Position numbers and translations under genes: made by a program | The notes under the pieces: model-generated | Databases searched by the model: none | What the model was told of the DNA's origin: nothing | The model's input: the letters and a program-made list of their open reading frames with translations, nothing else | Origin: Sphingobacteriales bacterium | Lineage (GTDB): Bacteria; Bacteroidota; Bacteroidia; Chitinophagales; Chitinophagaceae | Direction of reading: 5' to 3' | Length of the DNA: 64,000 bases | Assembly (NCBI GenBank): GCA_016192105.1 | Contig: JACPUV010000003.1 | Coordinates: 62,001 to 126,000 of the forward strand | Shown here: positions 8,753 to 16,825 of the stretch, piece after piece | How the letters are laid out: each line of letters begins with the position of its first letter | Numbering within the stretch: position 1 is the first letter of the stretch

Positions 8753-10059
8753 CCATCCCACTCCAGCTTCCGCGAAAAAAACATGATAATCCCCAGCGCC
8801 ACAAATAAACCGATGCTGCCCATCAGCAACGCGTAATCCTGTAACTGGATGATGCTGAAAATATAACTATAGACCACGGTCAGGACAAACCCAATGAACA
8901 GGGCCAGCTTCGGGGAACGAAGGATACTGCCCATATACCAGCCCACCAGTCCGATCGTGGCTGCACCGGAAATGAGATAGGCCAGGTTAAAGCCGGTGTA
9001 TTCCGAAATGGAAAGCAGCAATGTGTAGAAGAGCACAAGGGCCAGACCGGCCAGACCATATTGCACCAGGTGCAATGTTCTTTTGTAAATCGTCTCCACC
9101 AGGAAGAAAGCCGCAAAAGTGAGCATGATACAAAGCAGGGCGTATTTCACAGATCGCTCTGTTTTGTCATAGGTATCCACCGGTATCAGCAGGTCCGCAC
9201 CCAACTGGTAAGCAGAGAGGTCATAAAAGCTGTTTTTCCAGACAGGAGGTACCGTACGGTTCAGGTATTTCCAACTGGCCGTAAAACCACTGTCCTTTAC
9301 TTCCCGGGTATCGGGCAGCTTCATCCCGGTAAAAGCCGGGTCGGGCCAGGTGGAACCCATTTGTATTTTATTTTCCCGGGCGGCCGCGGTAAACAATAAC
9401 TGGCCGGAACCATTGAGCGAAAAATTCATGCTGAACCGCGCAGCCGTTCCGGGGCTGATAACAACCGGGGCAATAAAGGCCTCCACCAGTGCTGTTTGCC
9501 CGTTTGCCTGGGGAGTCAGTACCAGGCTGCTGTCATTCCATTGTATGGCCAGGTCCTCGTTGATCCCTTTGGCGGGGTCCAGTATCCTGAACAGCAGCAG
9601 GGCCTCATTCCATTGGATCTGTTCCGCGGGTATTTCCAGTTTCTGCCAGGGAATGGGATTAAACATTCCCTTCAACTGAATATCGGTTTTGTAAACCGCC
9701 ACCTCATAGATCCCTCTCTTGCGTTTATCCGGCACCACATGGGACTGGATATCGAGTTTGTCGGGCATGAAATACGCGTACTGCGTTTCGGTTGTTTTCA
9801 CACCCTTATCATTCGTTTCTTCCAATTTATATGGGAGCATCAGCAGGGGTCCGGTCACCGTCTGTTTGCCGGCCCATTTGCCGCTGATATCCGCGATGGC
9901 TTCTTTCTGATGAACTTCCCGTTCCTTTACCACATCCATTATAAAATAAGTGGGGATCCAGAGCAGCATAGCCATAAGAAAAATGACCAGGCACTTAATA
10001 AATAATTTCCCCTTGTCCCAAAGGGAGGAGCTTTCACTGATGGTTTCGAAGGTTTCCAT
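8731..10059 (-). CDS. creD: Cell envelope integrity protein CreD-like inner-membrane protein
   Basis: A 442-residue CreD-family protein: one N-terminal transmembrane helix (about residues 18-38), a large periplasmic domain, and a block of five or six helices at the C-terminus with the family segments PVDTYDKTERSVKYALLCI and LVQYGLAGLALVLFYTLLLSISEY. In E. coli CreD is part of the CreBC regulon and affects envelope integrity and beta-lactam response; no creB or creC is near here. Instead it is the last gene of a leftward run headed by a membrane protein and a winged-helix regulator, which may replace CreBC control. Its final codons are formed by a heptamer array, so the C-terminal tail may vary between strains. 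Confidence 0.88.
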   Translation of the reverse strand: METFETISESSSLWDKGKLFIKCLVIFLMAMLLWIPTYFIMDVVKEREVHQKEAIADISGKWAGKQTVTGPLLMLPYKLEETNDKGVKTTETQYAYFMPDKLDIQSHVVPDKRKRGIYEVAVYKTDIQLKGMFNPIPWQKLEIPAEQIQWNEALLLFRILDPAKGINEDLAIQWNDSSLVLTPQANGQTALVEAFIAPVVISPGTAARFSMNFSLNGSGQLLFTAAARENKIQMGSTWPDPAFTGMKLPDTREVKDSGFTASWKYLNRTVPPVWKNSFYDLSAYQLGADLLIPVDTYDKTERSVKYALLCIMLTFAAFFLVETIYKRTLHLVQYGLAGLALVLFYTLLLSISEYTGFNLAYLISGAATIGLVGWYMGSILRSPKLALFIGFVLTVVYSYIFSIIQLQDYALLMGSIGLFVALGIIMFFSRKLEWDGRRRNGG

Positions 10060-10089
10060 GATTTTATTTTTGTAGCGTTAATAAATGAT

Positions 10090-11493
10090 TTAAGCAATGG
10101 CCGGGAACAACGGGGATGTTCCCACTTTCTGTTCTTTATTTACAGTAGATAAAATAGATTCCAGTAAGGGCAGCATCCGGTTCAGCCCCTTTGTTTTGAT
10201 CATAAAATTCCAGAGCGGTTCAAATTTCTTCCAGCCACCCGCGTACGCAAAATGTTTCAGCTGCTGCCGGATCTCTTTGTGCTGCCAGCTGGCTTTGGCG
10301 ATATTGGACCAGGAATAAAAATCCCGGTAGGCCCTGTCATATCCTCTCTTCAGTTCATCCGCCGTTAATCCCTTTGTTTGATACACCACCTGCCGGGTAT
10401 CGTACCGGTCCCAGTTCCGGTGCAGGATCCTTCCCTGTTTTTCCATGCTGTCGAATAAACGGGTACCCGGGTAGGGGGTCAGGATATGAAAGGTGGCCGT
10501 GGTGAGTCCCTGGCCAACCGCCCAGTCCACCGTCCGGCTGAACACATCTTTATCATCTTCATCAAGCCCGAAAACGAAACTGCCGTTGATCATGATCCCC
10601 AGTGAATGCAGGCGCTGGATGGCAGCCGCATAATCCTTTCCCAGGTTTTGTTTTTTATTTCCCTGCAGCAGGTTCTGGTTGCTGAGGGTCTCAAACCCAA
10701 TAAACACGCTGCGCAGGCCGGCTTCGGCTGCCTTTTCCACCAGGTTGCCGCGGAGCACGGCTTCCACGGTGGAAGCGCCCTGGAAGAGCCGGTTCATCCC
10801 CTTCATTCCGTCAAATAAGTTTTCCGCGAATCGTTGATTACCCAATAGATGATCATCGAGAAAATAAAGATGTTTCCCGGGCAACCGGTTTATTTCGGAT
10901 AAGGCATCATCCACCCTTTGTGTGTAAAATGGCTTACCGTCCCGGAAGAAAGCGTCTTTGTAACAGAAATCACAATGGTGCGGACAGCCCCTTGACACCA
11001 CGATGGAGTTCGGCACCAGGTAATGAGAATGTTTGACCAGGTCGCGTCGCACCGGCGGAATGTTTGTCAGATCCCGTTGGGTATTGACATAAACCCTACG
11101 CGGTGTTTTATTCCGGTAGTCCCGGAGAAATTGCGGAAAGATATCTTCTCCCGGGCCCGTAAAAATGCTGTCGGCATGCGGCAATGCCTCTTCCGGTAAG
11201 GAAGTAACATGCAGGCCGCCCAGGCAAACATAGGATCCCTTCTTCCGGTAATGATCGGCAAGTGCATAAGCCCGGTAGGCATTGGTAATATAGACCTGGA
11301 TGATCACCAGTTCAGGTGAATCTTCGGTTCTCAGTTCTTCCACATGCTCATCCTGCAGGTCGATCTCGTCATCAGGTGAACAATAAGCTGCAAGGGTGGC
11401 CAGCCCCAATGGCGGAAATAGAGAATATTTGATGGGGCGCCAGTAAGGGCTTTTGGCTTCCACAAGTGCCGGCAGGATCATTTTAATCTTCAT
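10090..11493 (-). CDS. B12-binding-domain radical SAM protein, substrate unknown
   Basis: A 467-residue radical SAM enzyme. Residues 1-130 form a Rossmann-like B12-binding domain (FPPLGLATLAAYC, later YVCLGGLHVTSLPEEAL and FTGPGED). The iron-sulphur motif is SRGCPHHCDFCYKD, with Cys170, Cys174 and Cys177 in CxxxCxxC spacing, followed by a TIM-barrel domain (YFLDDHL, FIGFETLSNQN, FVFGLDED). Proteins with this layout carry out methylations, cyclisations and other modifications; the substrate is not predictable. I start at MKIKMILPALVEA, nine codons inside the longest frame, since the family begins there. It overlaps the upstream membrane gene by 11 bases, which implies translational coupling, and precedes creD by 30 bases. 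Confidence 0.85.
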   Translation of the reverse strand: MKIKMILPALVEAKSPYWRPIKYSLFPPLGLATLAAYCSPDDEIDLQDEHVEELRTEDSPELVIIQVYITNAYRAYALADHYRKKGSYVCLGGLHVTSLPEEALPHADSIFTGPGEDIFPQFLRDYRNKTPRRVYVNTQRDLTNIPPVRRDLVKHSHYLVPNSIVVSRGCPHHCDFCYKDAFFRDGKPFYTQRVDDALSEINRLPGKHLYFLDDHLLGNQRFAENLFDGMKGMNRLFQGASTVEAVLRGNLVEKAAEAGLRSVFIGFETLSNQNLLQGNKKQNLGKDYAAAIQRLHSLGIMINGSFVFGLDEDDKDVFSRTVDWAVGQGLTTATFHILTPYPGTRLFDSMEKQGRILHRNWDRYDTRQVVYQTKGLTADELKRGYDRAYRDFYSWSNIAKASWQHKEIRQQLKHFAYAGGWKKFEPLWNFMIKTKGLNRMLPLLESILSTVNKEQKVGTSPLFPAIA

Positions 11494-11968
11494 GCGATTG
11501 CTGTTGAGCGGATGATTCAATTCGTTTTATTTTTTTCAGGACAATACCCAGCGGAACCAGGCCGGCTGCTCCGAATGAACAATCGATCAGCCGCCAGCCG
11601 AGAGGGATGCCCCGGAAAGAACCGGCGATCATTGCATAGGGTATGACCAGCACGCAGGCGATCAGGCCGAATTCGATCACCCACTTATTTCGTATGGGGT
11701 CTTTCAGCGGGCCTATAAATAATACAGCCAGTACAAAATGGGCAAAAGCCAGCCAGTCGTACCCGTAAGCCAGGAAAGGATAGTGGGTCTTCGTTACCGT
11801 AAAGCCGGTCAGGACCCGGTCCAGCCAGTCGCCAATCCCGGTACCCAATGGAAAGACCCGGGTAAGGAAATTTAATTCGCTTTCCACGGGTATGGCCGTG
11901 GCCCCGCTGATGACAAGAGCAACGATAAAAAAAAGGATCCAGCGCCGGATAATGGTTCTGTTTTTCAT
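11483..11968 (-). CDS. Small multi-pass membrane protein in the regulator/radical SAM operon
   Basis: A 161-residue hydrophobic protein with about four or five transmembrane segments. I start at the ATG giving MKNRTIIRRWILFFIVAL, not at the upstream ATG, which lies inside the operator-like palindrome and the preceding gene. I do not recognise the family; the loop sequence GIGDWLDRVLTGFTVTKTHYPFLAYGYDWLAF is notable for its aromatic content. The downstream radical SAM gene overlaps its stop by 11 bases. A copy of the operon's palindromic operator ends nine bases before its ATG, so this gene and those after it may have a separate, coregulated promoter. Function unknown. Confidence 0.7.
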   Translation of the reverse strand: MKNRTIIRRWILFFIVALVISGATAIPVESELNFLTRVFPLGTGIGDWLDRVLTGFTVTKTHYPFLAYGYDWLAFAHFVLAVLFIGPLKDPIRNKWVIEFGLIACVLVIPYAMIAGSFRGIPLGWRLIDCSFGAAGLVPLGIVLKKIKRIESSAQQQSHED

Positions 11969-11969
11969 T

Positions 11970-13082
11970 TTAAAAAGTGCTTTGTATTTCAAAGTGTTTG
12001 TGCATAAAAAAAATATCAACAGGGGCATACTGCCGGCCGATTCGTTGTTCAGGTTTATGATCGGCCATATACAGGACGAAAAGGAAAAACCACTCCGCAG
12101 GTTTCATCGCCAGGTAAACAAGATCTGATACCCACTTTTTACTGTACCAATCATAATTCCGGTGTATCCGGTCACCCATTTTATCATATTGCAGGCGGAT
12201 CATCCGGTGCAATGCAGGAAACTTCTCCTGAATCAGCTCTTCGAAGGCATTTGAGATCAGCAACTGGCGGTTACATACTATAAAATGGTGGTTCCTTTTG
12301 CCTAGCCTTACCGGCCTTACAATGCCAGGATGTCCATTGGCCGCAACAGAGCAGAGATAATGCTCGCCACATTGCACGTTTTCACATTTGTAATCCCATT
12401 GGGATAAACCCAGTTTATACGTTTCGGTAAACGCCCGAATGCCTGCATCGGGTTTTTGCCCAACTACATATAATAAAAGTGAAATCAGCATTAGCAAGGG
12501 AACGGATATTATCAACAACAAGGGAAACCGGATATATAGGTTGGATCGCAGGATAGCCAGACAAATCCTGTTTACCCGGCCCAGGCTACCTCCGGACTGA
12601 TCAAAGATTTCTTCTACCAGCAGCCGTTGATTCCGGACCATCTGACTGATATAAAAAAATACCACAGAAGGTATTCCCGGGACCCACATTAGAGGATCCT
12701 GCGCATGTATTCCGATTAACAGTGCAAGAACTAACCCGGTTCCTAAAAGACAATTCACCAGCAGTTCGGCTAGCGGAGGTGCTGTCTTTTTTCTGAGTGA
12801 TGAATAATAATAGGCCCCTATACAAAGAAAAATAAGGGTATAGATAGTGGGCCGGTGCGCGGGTGAAAAGAAAGCTGAATCGGTACAACAATCATTGACC
12901 TTACCAAAATCAAAAAAAAATAAAAAAAACAATGGAGCGCCTATGATAGCAATAAATTCAAAACTCCTGTAAAAAAAAGGTTTCCCGGCCCTTTTATTAT
13001 GAATCAGCATACTGATCATGTCGGCCAATGCATAAAAACCGGTCATCCCGAATAAGGCAACTATCATAATGATCCCCGGCAT
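11970..13082 (-). CDS. Large multi-pass membrane protein next to the winged-helix regulator
   Basis: A 370-residue protein with roughly seven hydrophobic segments in residues 1-220 and a soluble C-terminal domain of about 150 residues. That domain contains a cluster of cysteines and histidines (WDYKCENVQCGEHYLCSVA, then CNRQ) that could bind a metal, and a basic region RNYDWYSKKW. It possibly belongs to a Bacteroidota family of unknown function (DUF6688 comes to mind), but I cannot confirm this. The start is one base after the regulator's stop codon, so they are surely cotranscribed. The gene is more AT-rich than the surrounding sequence. The second operator copy lies just upstream of its stop-proximal end, between it and the next gene. 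Confidence 0.7.
   Translation of the reverse strand: MPGIIMIVALFGMTGFYALADMISMLIHNKRAGKPFFYRSFEFIAIIGAPLFFLFFFDFGKVNDCCTDSAFFSPAHRPTIYTLIFLCIGAYYYSSLRKKTAPPLAELLVNCLLGTGLVLALLIGIHAQDPLMWVPGIPSVVFFYISQMVRNQRLLVEEIFDQSGGSLGRVNRICLAILRSNLYIRFPLLLIISVPLLMLISLLLYVVGQKPDAGIRAFTETYKLGLSQWDYKCENVQCGEHYLCSVAANGHPGIVRPVRLGKRNHHFIVCNRQLLISNAFEELIQEKFPALHRMIRLQYDKMGDRIHRNYDWYSKKWVSDLVYLAMKPAEWFFLFVLYMADHKPEQRIGRQYAPVDIFFMHKHFEIQSTF
11978..11996 (-). promoter_or_regulatory. Second copy of the winged-helix operator palindrome
   Basis: TGCTTTGTATTTCAAAGTG matches the operator at 14058-14076 at 16 of 19 positions, keeps the ACTTTG/CAAAGT-like core (CTTTG...CAAAG) and lies nine bases before the ATG of the 161-residue membrane protein. 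The first copy lies seven bases before its ATG, so the placement is the same. Confidence 0.6.
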
Positions 13083-13083
13083 T

Positions 13084-13383
13084 TTATTTTACTCCTTTTA
13101 TCATGTTCTCCAACGCATTAATATGTTCTGAAAATGTTTTCTCCCCCAACCGGGTAATCGCATAAGTGGTATTGGTTTTCCGGCCAATAAAGCCCTTATG
13201 CACTTTGAGAAACCCGTTTTCCTCCAGGGTTACCAGGTGTGTGGCCAGGTTACCATCCGTCACTTCCAGCAGGGCTTTGAGATCGTTGAAACTGATCTCC
13301 TCATTCACCATCAGCACACTCATCACCCCCAGGCGGATGCGGTTATCAAAAATTTTATTCAGGCCGGTAATCGGATTTTTCAT
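13084..13383 (-). CDS. Winged-helix transcriptional regulator (MarR/ArsR-like, single domain)
   Basis: A 99-residue protein that is almost entirely one winged helix-turn-helix. Residues 8-25 (KIFDNRIRLGVMSVLMVN) form the first helix, FNDLKALLEVTDGNLATHLVTLEENGFL the HTH, and VHKGFIGRKTNTTYAITRLGEKTF the wing. It matches the short Bacteroidota regulators of the PF13601 type, which bind palindromes as dimers. It is the second gene of the leftward operon, 22 bases after the upstream membrane gene and 1 base before the next. The two 19-base palindromes in the operon, neither explained by other genes, are its likely binding sites; autoregulation is inferred. Confidence 0.85.
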   Translation of the reverse strand: MKNPITGLNKIFDNRIRLGVMSVLMVNEEISFNDLKALLEVTDGNLATHLVTLEENGFLKVHKGFIGRKTNTTYAITRLGEKTFSEHINALENMIKGVK

Positions 13384-13405
13384 TTCATTCCTTGCTTAAT
13401 CAGGT

Positions 13406-14050
13406 TCAGTTACCTCGTTCATATTTATTCCACATAATGATACCATAGATAATATGGAGCAGCCCAAATCCTATTCCCCAGAACCAGAGCCCGAGGCCGG
13501 TGTACAGCATATTAACCGTTCCCAGGATGATCTCACAATAGCCCAGGTAACGGATATCAGACAAAGTATATTTACTTGCATTCACCAGGGCCAGTCCGTA
13601 AAAGACCAGGCAGGCTGGCGCCACAAAAATCCATATATCATAACGCAGCATCCCGAGAATAAAAGCTCCCCCGGCCACCAGGGGCATCAGCATATTCCAG
13701 GCCAGCCGCCGTGAAGCAGGATCCCATACCGGCAATCCCTGCTTTTTGGCTTTCCGCCAGGTCAGGTAAAAAGCAGAAGAAAAAGCCAGGACAAATACCC
13801 CTGCAGCCAGCAGGATCAGTTTTATTTTCAACCGGCTGAAATCATCCCCGGTGGTGAATCCCCTGCTGTTGTATTCCCCATAATAATTCCGGAAAATCTG
13901 ATCAGCGATATAGGCTCCACCCAGCGCACAGATACCCGCGGCCACCCCGCTCAGCCCGCTCAGCGATACAAACCGGCTCGAGCGCTCCATGATACGGCGG
14001 ATATCCTTTAATTCTTCCAGGGAATGGGCAGTGGGTTTATTTTCTTCCAT
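13406..14050 (-). CDS. Four-helix membrane protein heading the regulator operon
   Basis: A 214-residue protein with a soluble N-terminal 30 residues (LEELKDIRRIMERSSRFVSLSGLSGV) and about six hydrophobic segments after it. Proteins of this kind often precede the PF13601-type regulator in Bacteroidota; I know of no function. The N-terminal amphipathic segment could contact a partner in the cytoplasm. It is the first gene of a leftward run of six. Its ATG lies seven bases downstream of a near-perfect 19-base palindrome, so binding there would block transcription of the entire run. A sensor role feeding the adjacent regulator is possible, but is only a guess from position. Confidence 0.75.
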   Translation of the reverse strand: MEENKPTAHSLEELKDIRRIMERSSRFVSLSGLSGVAAGICALGGAYIADQIFRNYYGEYNSRGFTTGDDFSRLKIKLILLAAGVFVLAFSSAFYLTWRKAKKQGLPVWDPASRRLAWNMLMPLVAGGAFILGMLRYDIWIFVAPACLVFYGLALVNASKYTLSDIRYLGYCEIILGTVNMLYTGLGLWFWGIGFGLLHIIYGIIMWNKYERGN

Positions 14051-14057
14051 AAAAAAG

Positions 14058-14076
14058 TACTTTGTATTACAAAGTA
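14058..14076 (-). promoter_or_regulatory. Palindromic operator at the head of the winged-helix operon
   Basis: TACTTTGTATTACAAAGTA: nine-base arms TACTTTGTA and TACAAAGTA are perfect inverted repeats around one central base. It lies seven bases before the ATG of the first gene and overlaps the expected promoter region. A degenerate copy is at 11978-11996. Confidence 0.75.
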
Positions 14077-14177
14077 TGTGAATTTTCCCCGCCCCTCCAA
14101 ATATTTTTACTTGTTTTATTTATTCCCTCCATTTTAACAGATGCCCTTAACATCCGGCTTCGTATTTTTACGGCTCT

Positions 14178-16664
14178 ATGAATCAACCGAACCCGTTCCT
14201 GCGGATCCTCATCTTTTCTCTCCTGGTGCTGACTTCCCTGCGGGGACAGTCGCAATCAAAGACCATCAGCGGTACCGTAAAGGATGCACACAGTGAGGAA
14301 CCGGTTCCCTTCGCCTCTGTTACATTTAAAAACAGCAGCCTGGGACAGTTCACCGACTCCTCCGGCGCTTTTGCTTTTCACTTTTCCCGCTGGCCTTCCG
14401 ATACATTGTCCATTACCTGCGTGGGGTACCAGCCTTTTTATGTGGCACTCAATCAGGCAAAAGACTCCCTGTCCCTGCATATCCTCCTGGAACGGGGTAC
14501 TTTCAATGAAGGAGCCCAGCTAAAAGTAAAAGTCAATAAAGGATTACTGGTCTGGCGGAAAATTGTCCAGCACAAGCCGGAGAACGACCGGTATCGCTTT
14601 GACAATTTTTCCTATGAACTCTACAACAAACTCGAACTGGACCTGAAAAATATCAACTTTGAGAAATTCGGGAAATTCAAACCCCTCAAACCGGTCAGCG
14701 ACCTGATCAGCCAGAATATTGATACAAGTGAAGGACTGAAGTACCTGCCGACCTATCTTACCGAGGCCTTATCCGATTATTATTACCAGAAAAATCCGCT
14801 GAAAAGAAGAGAGATCATCAAAGCGGCCAACACCAATGGAGTAAAGAATGAAAGTGTGCTGAAACTGCTTGGCGGGATGGACCAGGTGGTCAACGTTTAC
14901 AAAAATTTCATCCCGGTCTTTGACAAACAGTTTGTCAGCCCCATCAGCGATAATGGCGATTTCTATTACAATTACCGCGTGGTGGATACCCAGGTCATAG
15001 CCAATAAACGCTATTACCACCTGGTATTTACTCCGCGCCGGAAAGGGGGCGATACGTTCGAGGGGGATTGCTGGGTGCATGTGGGCAGCTTTGCCATCCG
15101 GAAAATGAACCTGCGCCTCGGAAAGGAAGCCAATGTGAATTTTGTGGAGAACCTCAGCCTGATCCAGGAATACAGGCAGGTGAATGACAGCACCTGGTTC
15201 CTGTCCAAAGATAAATTCGTAGTGGATATTGCCCCGGTAGGAAAAGAAAGGCTGGGATTTATCGGCCGGAAAACCACCACCTACGAGCATGTTATCGTAA
15301 ACGATACCTCCGTAGTAAATGAACTCAGCAAGAACAAAATTCTTGAAGAGGTCATCACATTGCCGGGGGCGGATTCAAAACCCAGGGAATACTGGGCTGC
15401 GGAACGGCACGAGCCTCTCAGCAAATCAGAAAGCGGGATCATCCGGATGATCGACACCCTCACCCATGCCCCCGTTTTTCAGCGCTTCACACGTACTATG
15501 GCTTTTATCGGTACCGGTTACCGGGATATCGGGAATTATAAGATCGGGCCCTGGTTCAACTGGATGACCTCAAACAGTTGGGAAGGCTTCCGCCTGCGGT
15601 TCGACCTGGGCACCAATAAATATTTTGACAAGAAAATAAAACTGCACGGGTACCTCGCTTATGGTTTCGGCGACAGGCACCTGAAAGGAATGGCCGAGAT
15701 CTTTTACCTGCCGAAAAAAGATCCGCGGATGTATTTCTACGGATCCTTTACCAATGACCTGGACTTCGGGCAAAATTATTACGGGGAAATATCGCAGGAC
15801 AATATCTTCGCCCTGGCTGTACGAAAAAAAGGCATCCCCGTCAAGAATATCAAGGTAAACGAGAAAAAGATCGAATTTTTCAGGGAAACCCTTCCCTGGA
15901 TGTCGAACCGTATTACCCTTACCCATAAATCCAGCCTGCCCCTGCGCAACCTGGTTCCCATTGACTCTTTCCGTGCTGCTGCCAGTGGAAAAGCGCTGAC
16001 CAGTTTTGAAATATCCGTCCGCCTGCGCTTCGCGTACCTTGAACGATTCCTGGAAAGTCAATTTTACCGCAGCAGCCTGGGCAGTATTTACCCGATCGGG
16101 GAGCTGACTATTTCACAGGGATTCCCCGGAGTACTGAAAAGCAGTTACCGGTACACCAAGGTCTCAGCCAGTATTTCCGATAATTTCAAAATACCGCCTT
16201 TCGGCACTGTTTCCTGGTATGTTTACGGGGGCAAAACCTTCGGCACCCTCCCCTACACCCTGCTGGATATCGCTCCCGGCAATGAACTCTACTATTATAA
16301 TAAGTATGCTTTCAATATGATGAACCGCTGGGAATTCATCCACGATACATATGCAGGGATTACTATTGAGCACAATATCGGGAACGGGATATTCCGCCTT
16401 ATACCCAAACTGCGCTGGCGCCAGCTCTGGACCGCCAAAACACTCTGGGGCAGTTTATCGGATGCAAACAAAGCCCTCAATTTCAAACAGGGCCATACCT
16501 TCCAGGCACTGAACGGCAAAACCTACCTCGAACTGGGTACGGGGATTGATAATATCCTGAAAGTACTCCGTATCGATTTTGTGTGGAGGGTTCTGCCGTC
16601 CAACCTCCCCAAAACCGGGGACCGGTCCTTCGGCATTTTCGGAAGTTTCCGGTTCAGTTTCTGA
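14178..16664 (+). CDS. DUF5686 protein with carboxypeptidase-regulatory-like domain
   Basis: An 828-residue exported protein. A signal peptide (residues 1-25) is followed by a carboxypeptidase-regulatory-like domain (about 28-110: ISGTVKDAHSEEPVPFASVTFKNSSLGQFTDSSGAFAF is the usual beginning), as in TonB-dependent receptors, and then the long DUF5686 region ending with a terminal aromatic strand (SFGIFGSFRFSF) typical of outer-membrane barrels. The family is widespread in Bacteroidota, is thought to lie in the outer membrane and has no proven function. It is divergent from the regulator operon across 127 bases. A TATTTTTA box ends seven bases before the ATG. Confidence 0.85.
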   Translation: MNQPNPFLRILIFSLLVLTSLRGQSQSKTISGTVKDAHSEEPVPFASVTFKNSSLGQFTDSSGAFAFHFSRWPSDTLSITCVGYQPFYVALNQAKDSLSLHILLERGTFNEGAQLKVKVNKGLLVWRKIVQHKPENDRYRFDNFSYELYNKLELDLKNINFEKFGKFKPLKPVSDLISQNIDTSEGLKYLPTYLTEALSDYYYQKNPLKRREIIKAANTNGVKNESVLKLLGGMDQVVNVYKNFIPVFDKQFVSPISDNGDFYYNYRVVDTQVIANKRYYHLVFTPRRKGGDTFEGDCWVHVGSFAIRKMNLRLGKEANVNFVENLSLIQEYRQVNDSTWFLSKDKFVVDIAPVGKERLGFIGRKTTTYEHVIVNDTSVVNELSKNKILEEVITLPGADSKPREYWAAERHEPLSKSESGIIRMIDTLTHAPVFQRFTRTMAFIGTGYRDIGNYKIGPWFNWMTSNSWEGFRLRFDLGTNKYFDKKIKLHGYLAYGFGDRHLKGMAEIFYLPKKDPRMYFYGSFTNDLDFGQNYYGEISQDNIFALAVRKKGIPVKNIKVNEKKIEFFRETLPWMSNRITLTHKSSLPLRNLVPIDSFRAAASGKALTSFEISVRLRFAYLERFLESQFYRSSLGSIYPIGELTISQGFPGVLKSSYRYTKVSASISDNFKIPPFGTVSWYVYGGKTFGTLPYTLLDIAPGNELYYYNKYAFNMMNRWEFIHDTYAGITIEHNIGNGIFRLIPKLRWRQLWTAKTLWGSLSDANKALNFKQGHTFQALNGKTYLELGTGIDNILKVLRIDFVWRVLPSNLPKTGDRSFGIFGSFRFSF

Positions 16665-16825
16665 CCGCTTGTTTCTTTAAAAGAAAAAATAGAAACCGAA
16701 CACATCTTTGTTAGTGTCCCTTGTTTGACAAATAAGGCTATCGGCCGTTTCTTGTACACAATCAATGATAAAGATAAAATCGTATTTCAATTTCTCTTAT
16801 CTTACCTGCCATAATTTTACGCCAT

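Noticed and set aside
8462..8804. Several frames rich in Asn-Gly-Glu-Trp repeats between dgkA and creD
   Set aside because: They are the heptamer array translated in three frames; no start or conserved part remains outside it.
16771..16803. Inverted repeat AAGATAA/TTATCTT in front of glpK as a possible GlpR-type operator
   Set aside because: Arms are only seven bases of AT-rich sequence with a 19-base spacer, no regulator gene is nearby, and chance is a sufficient explanation.
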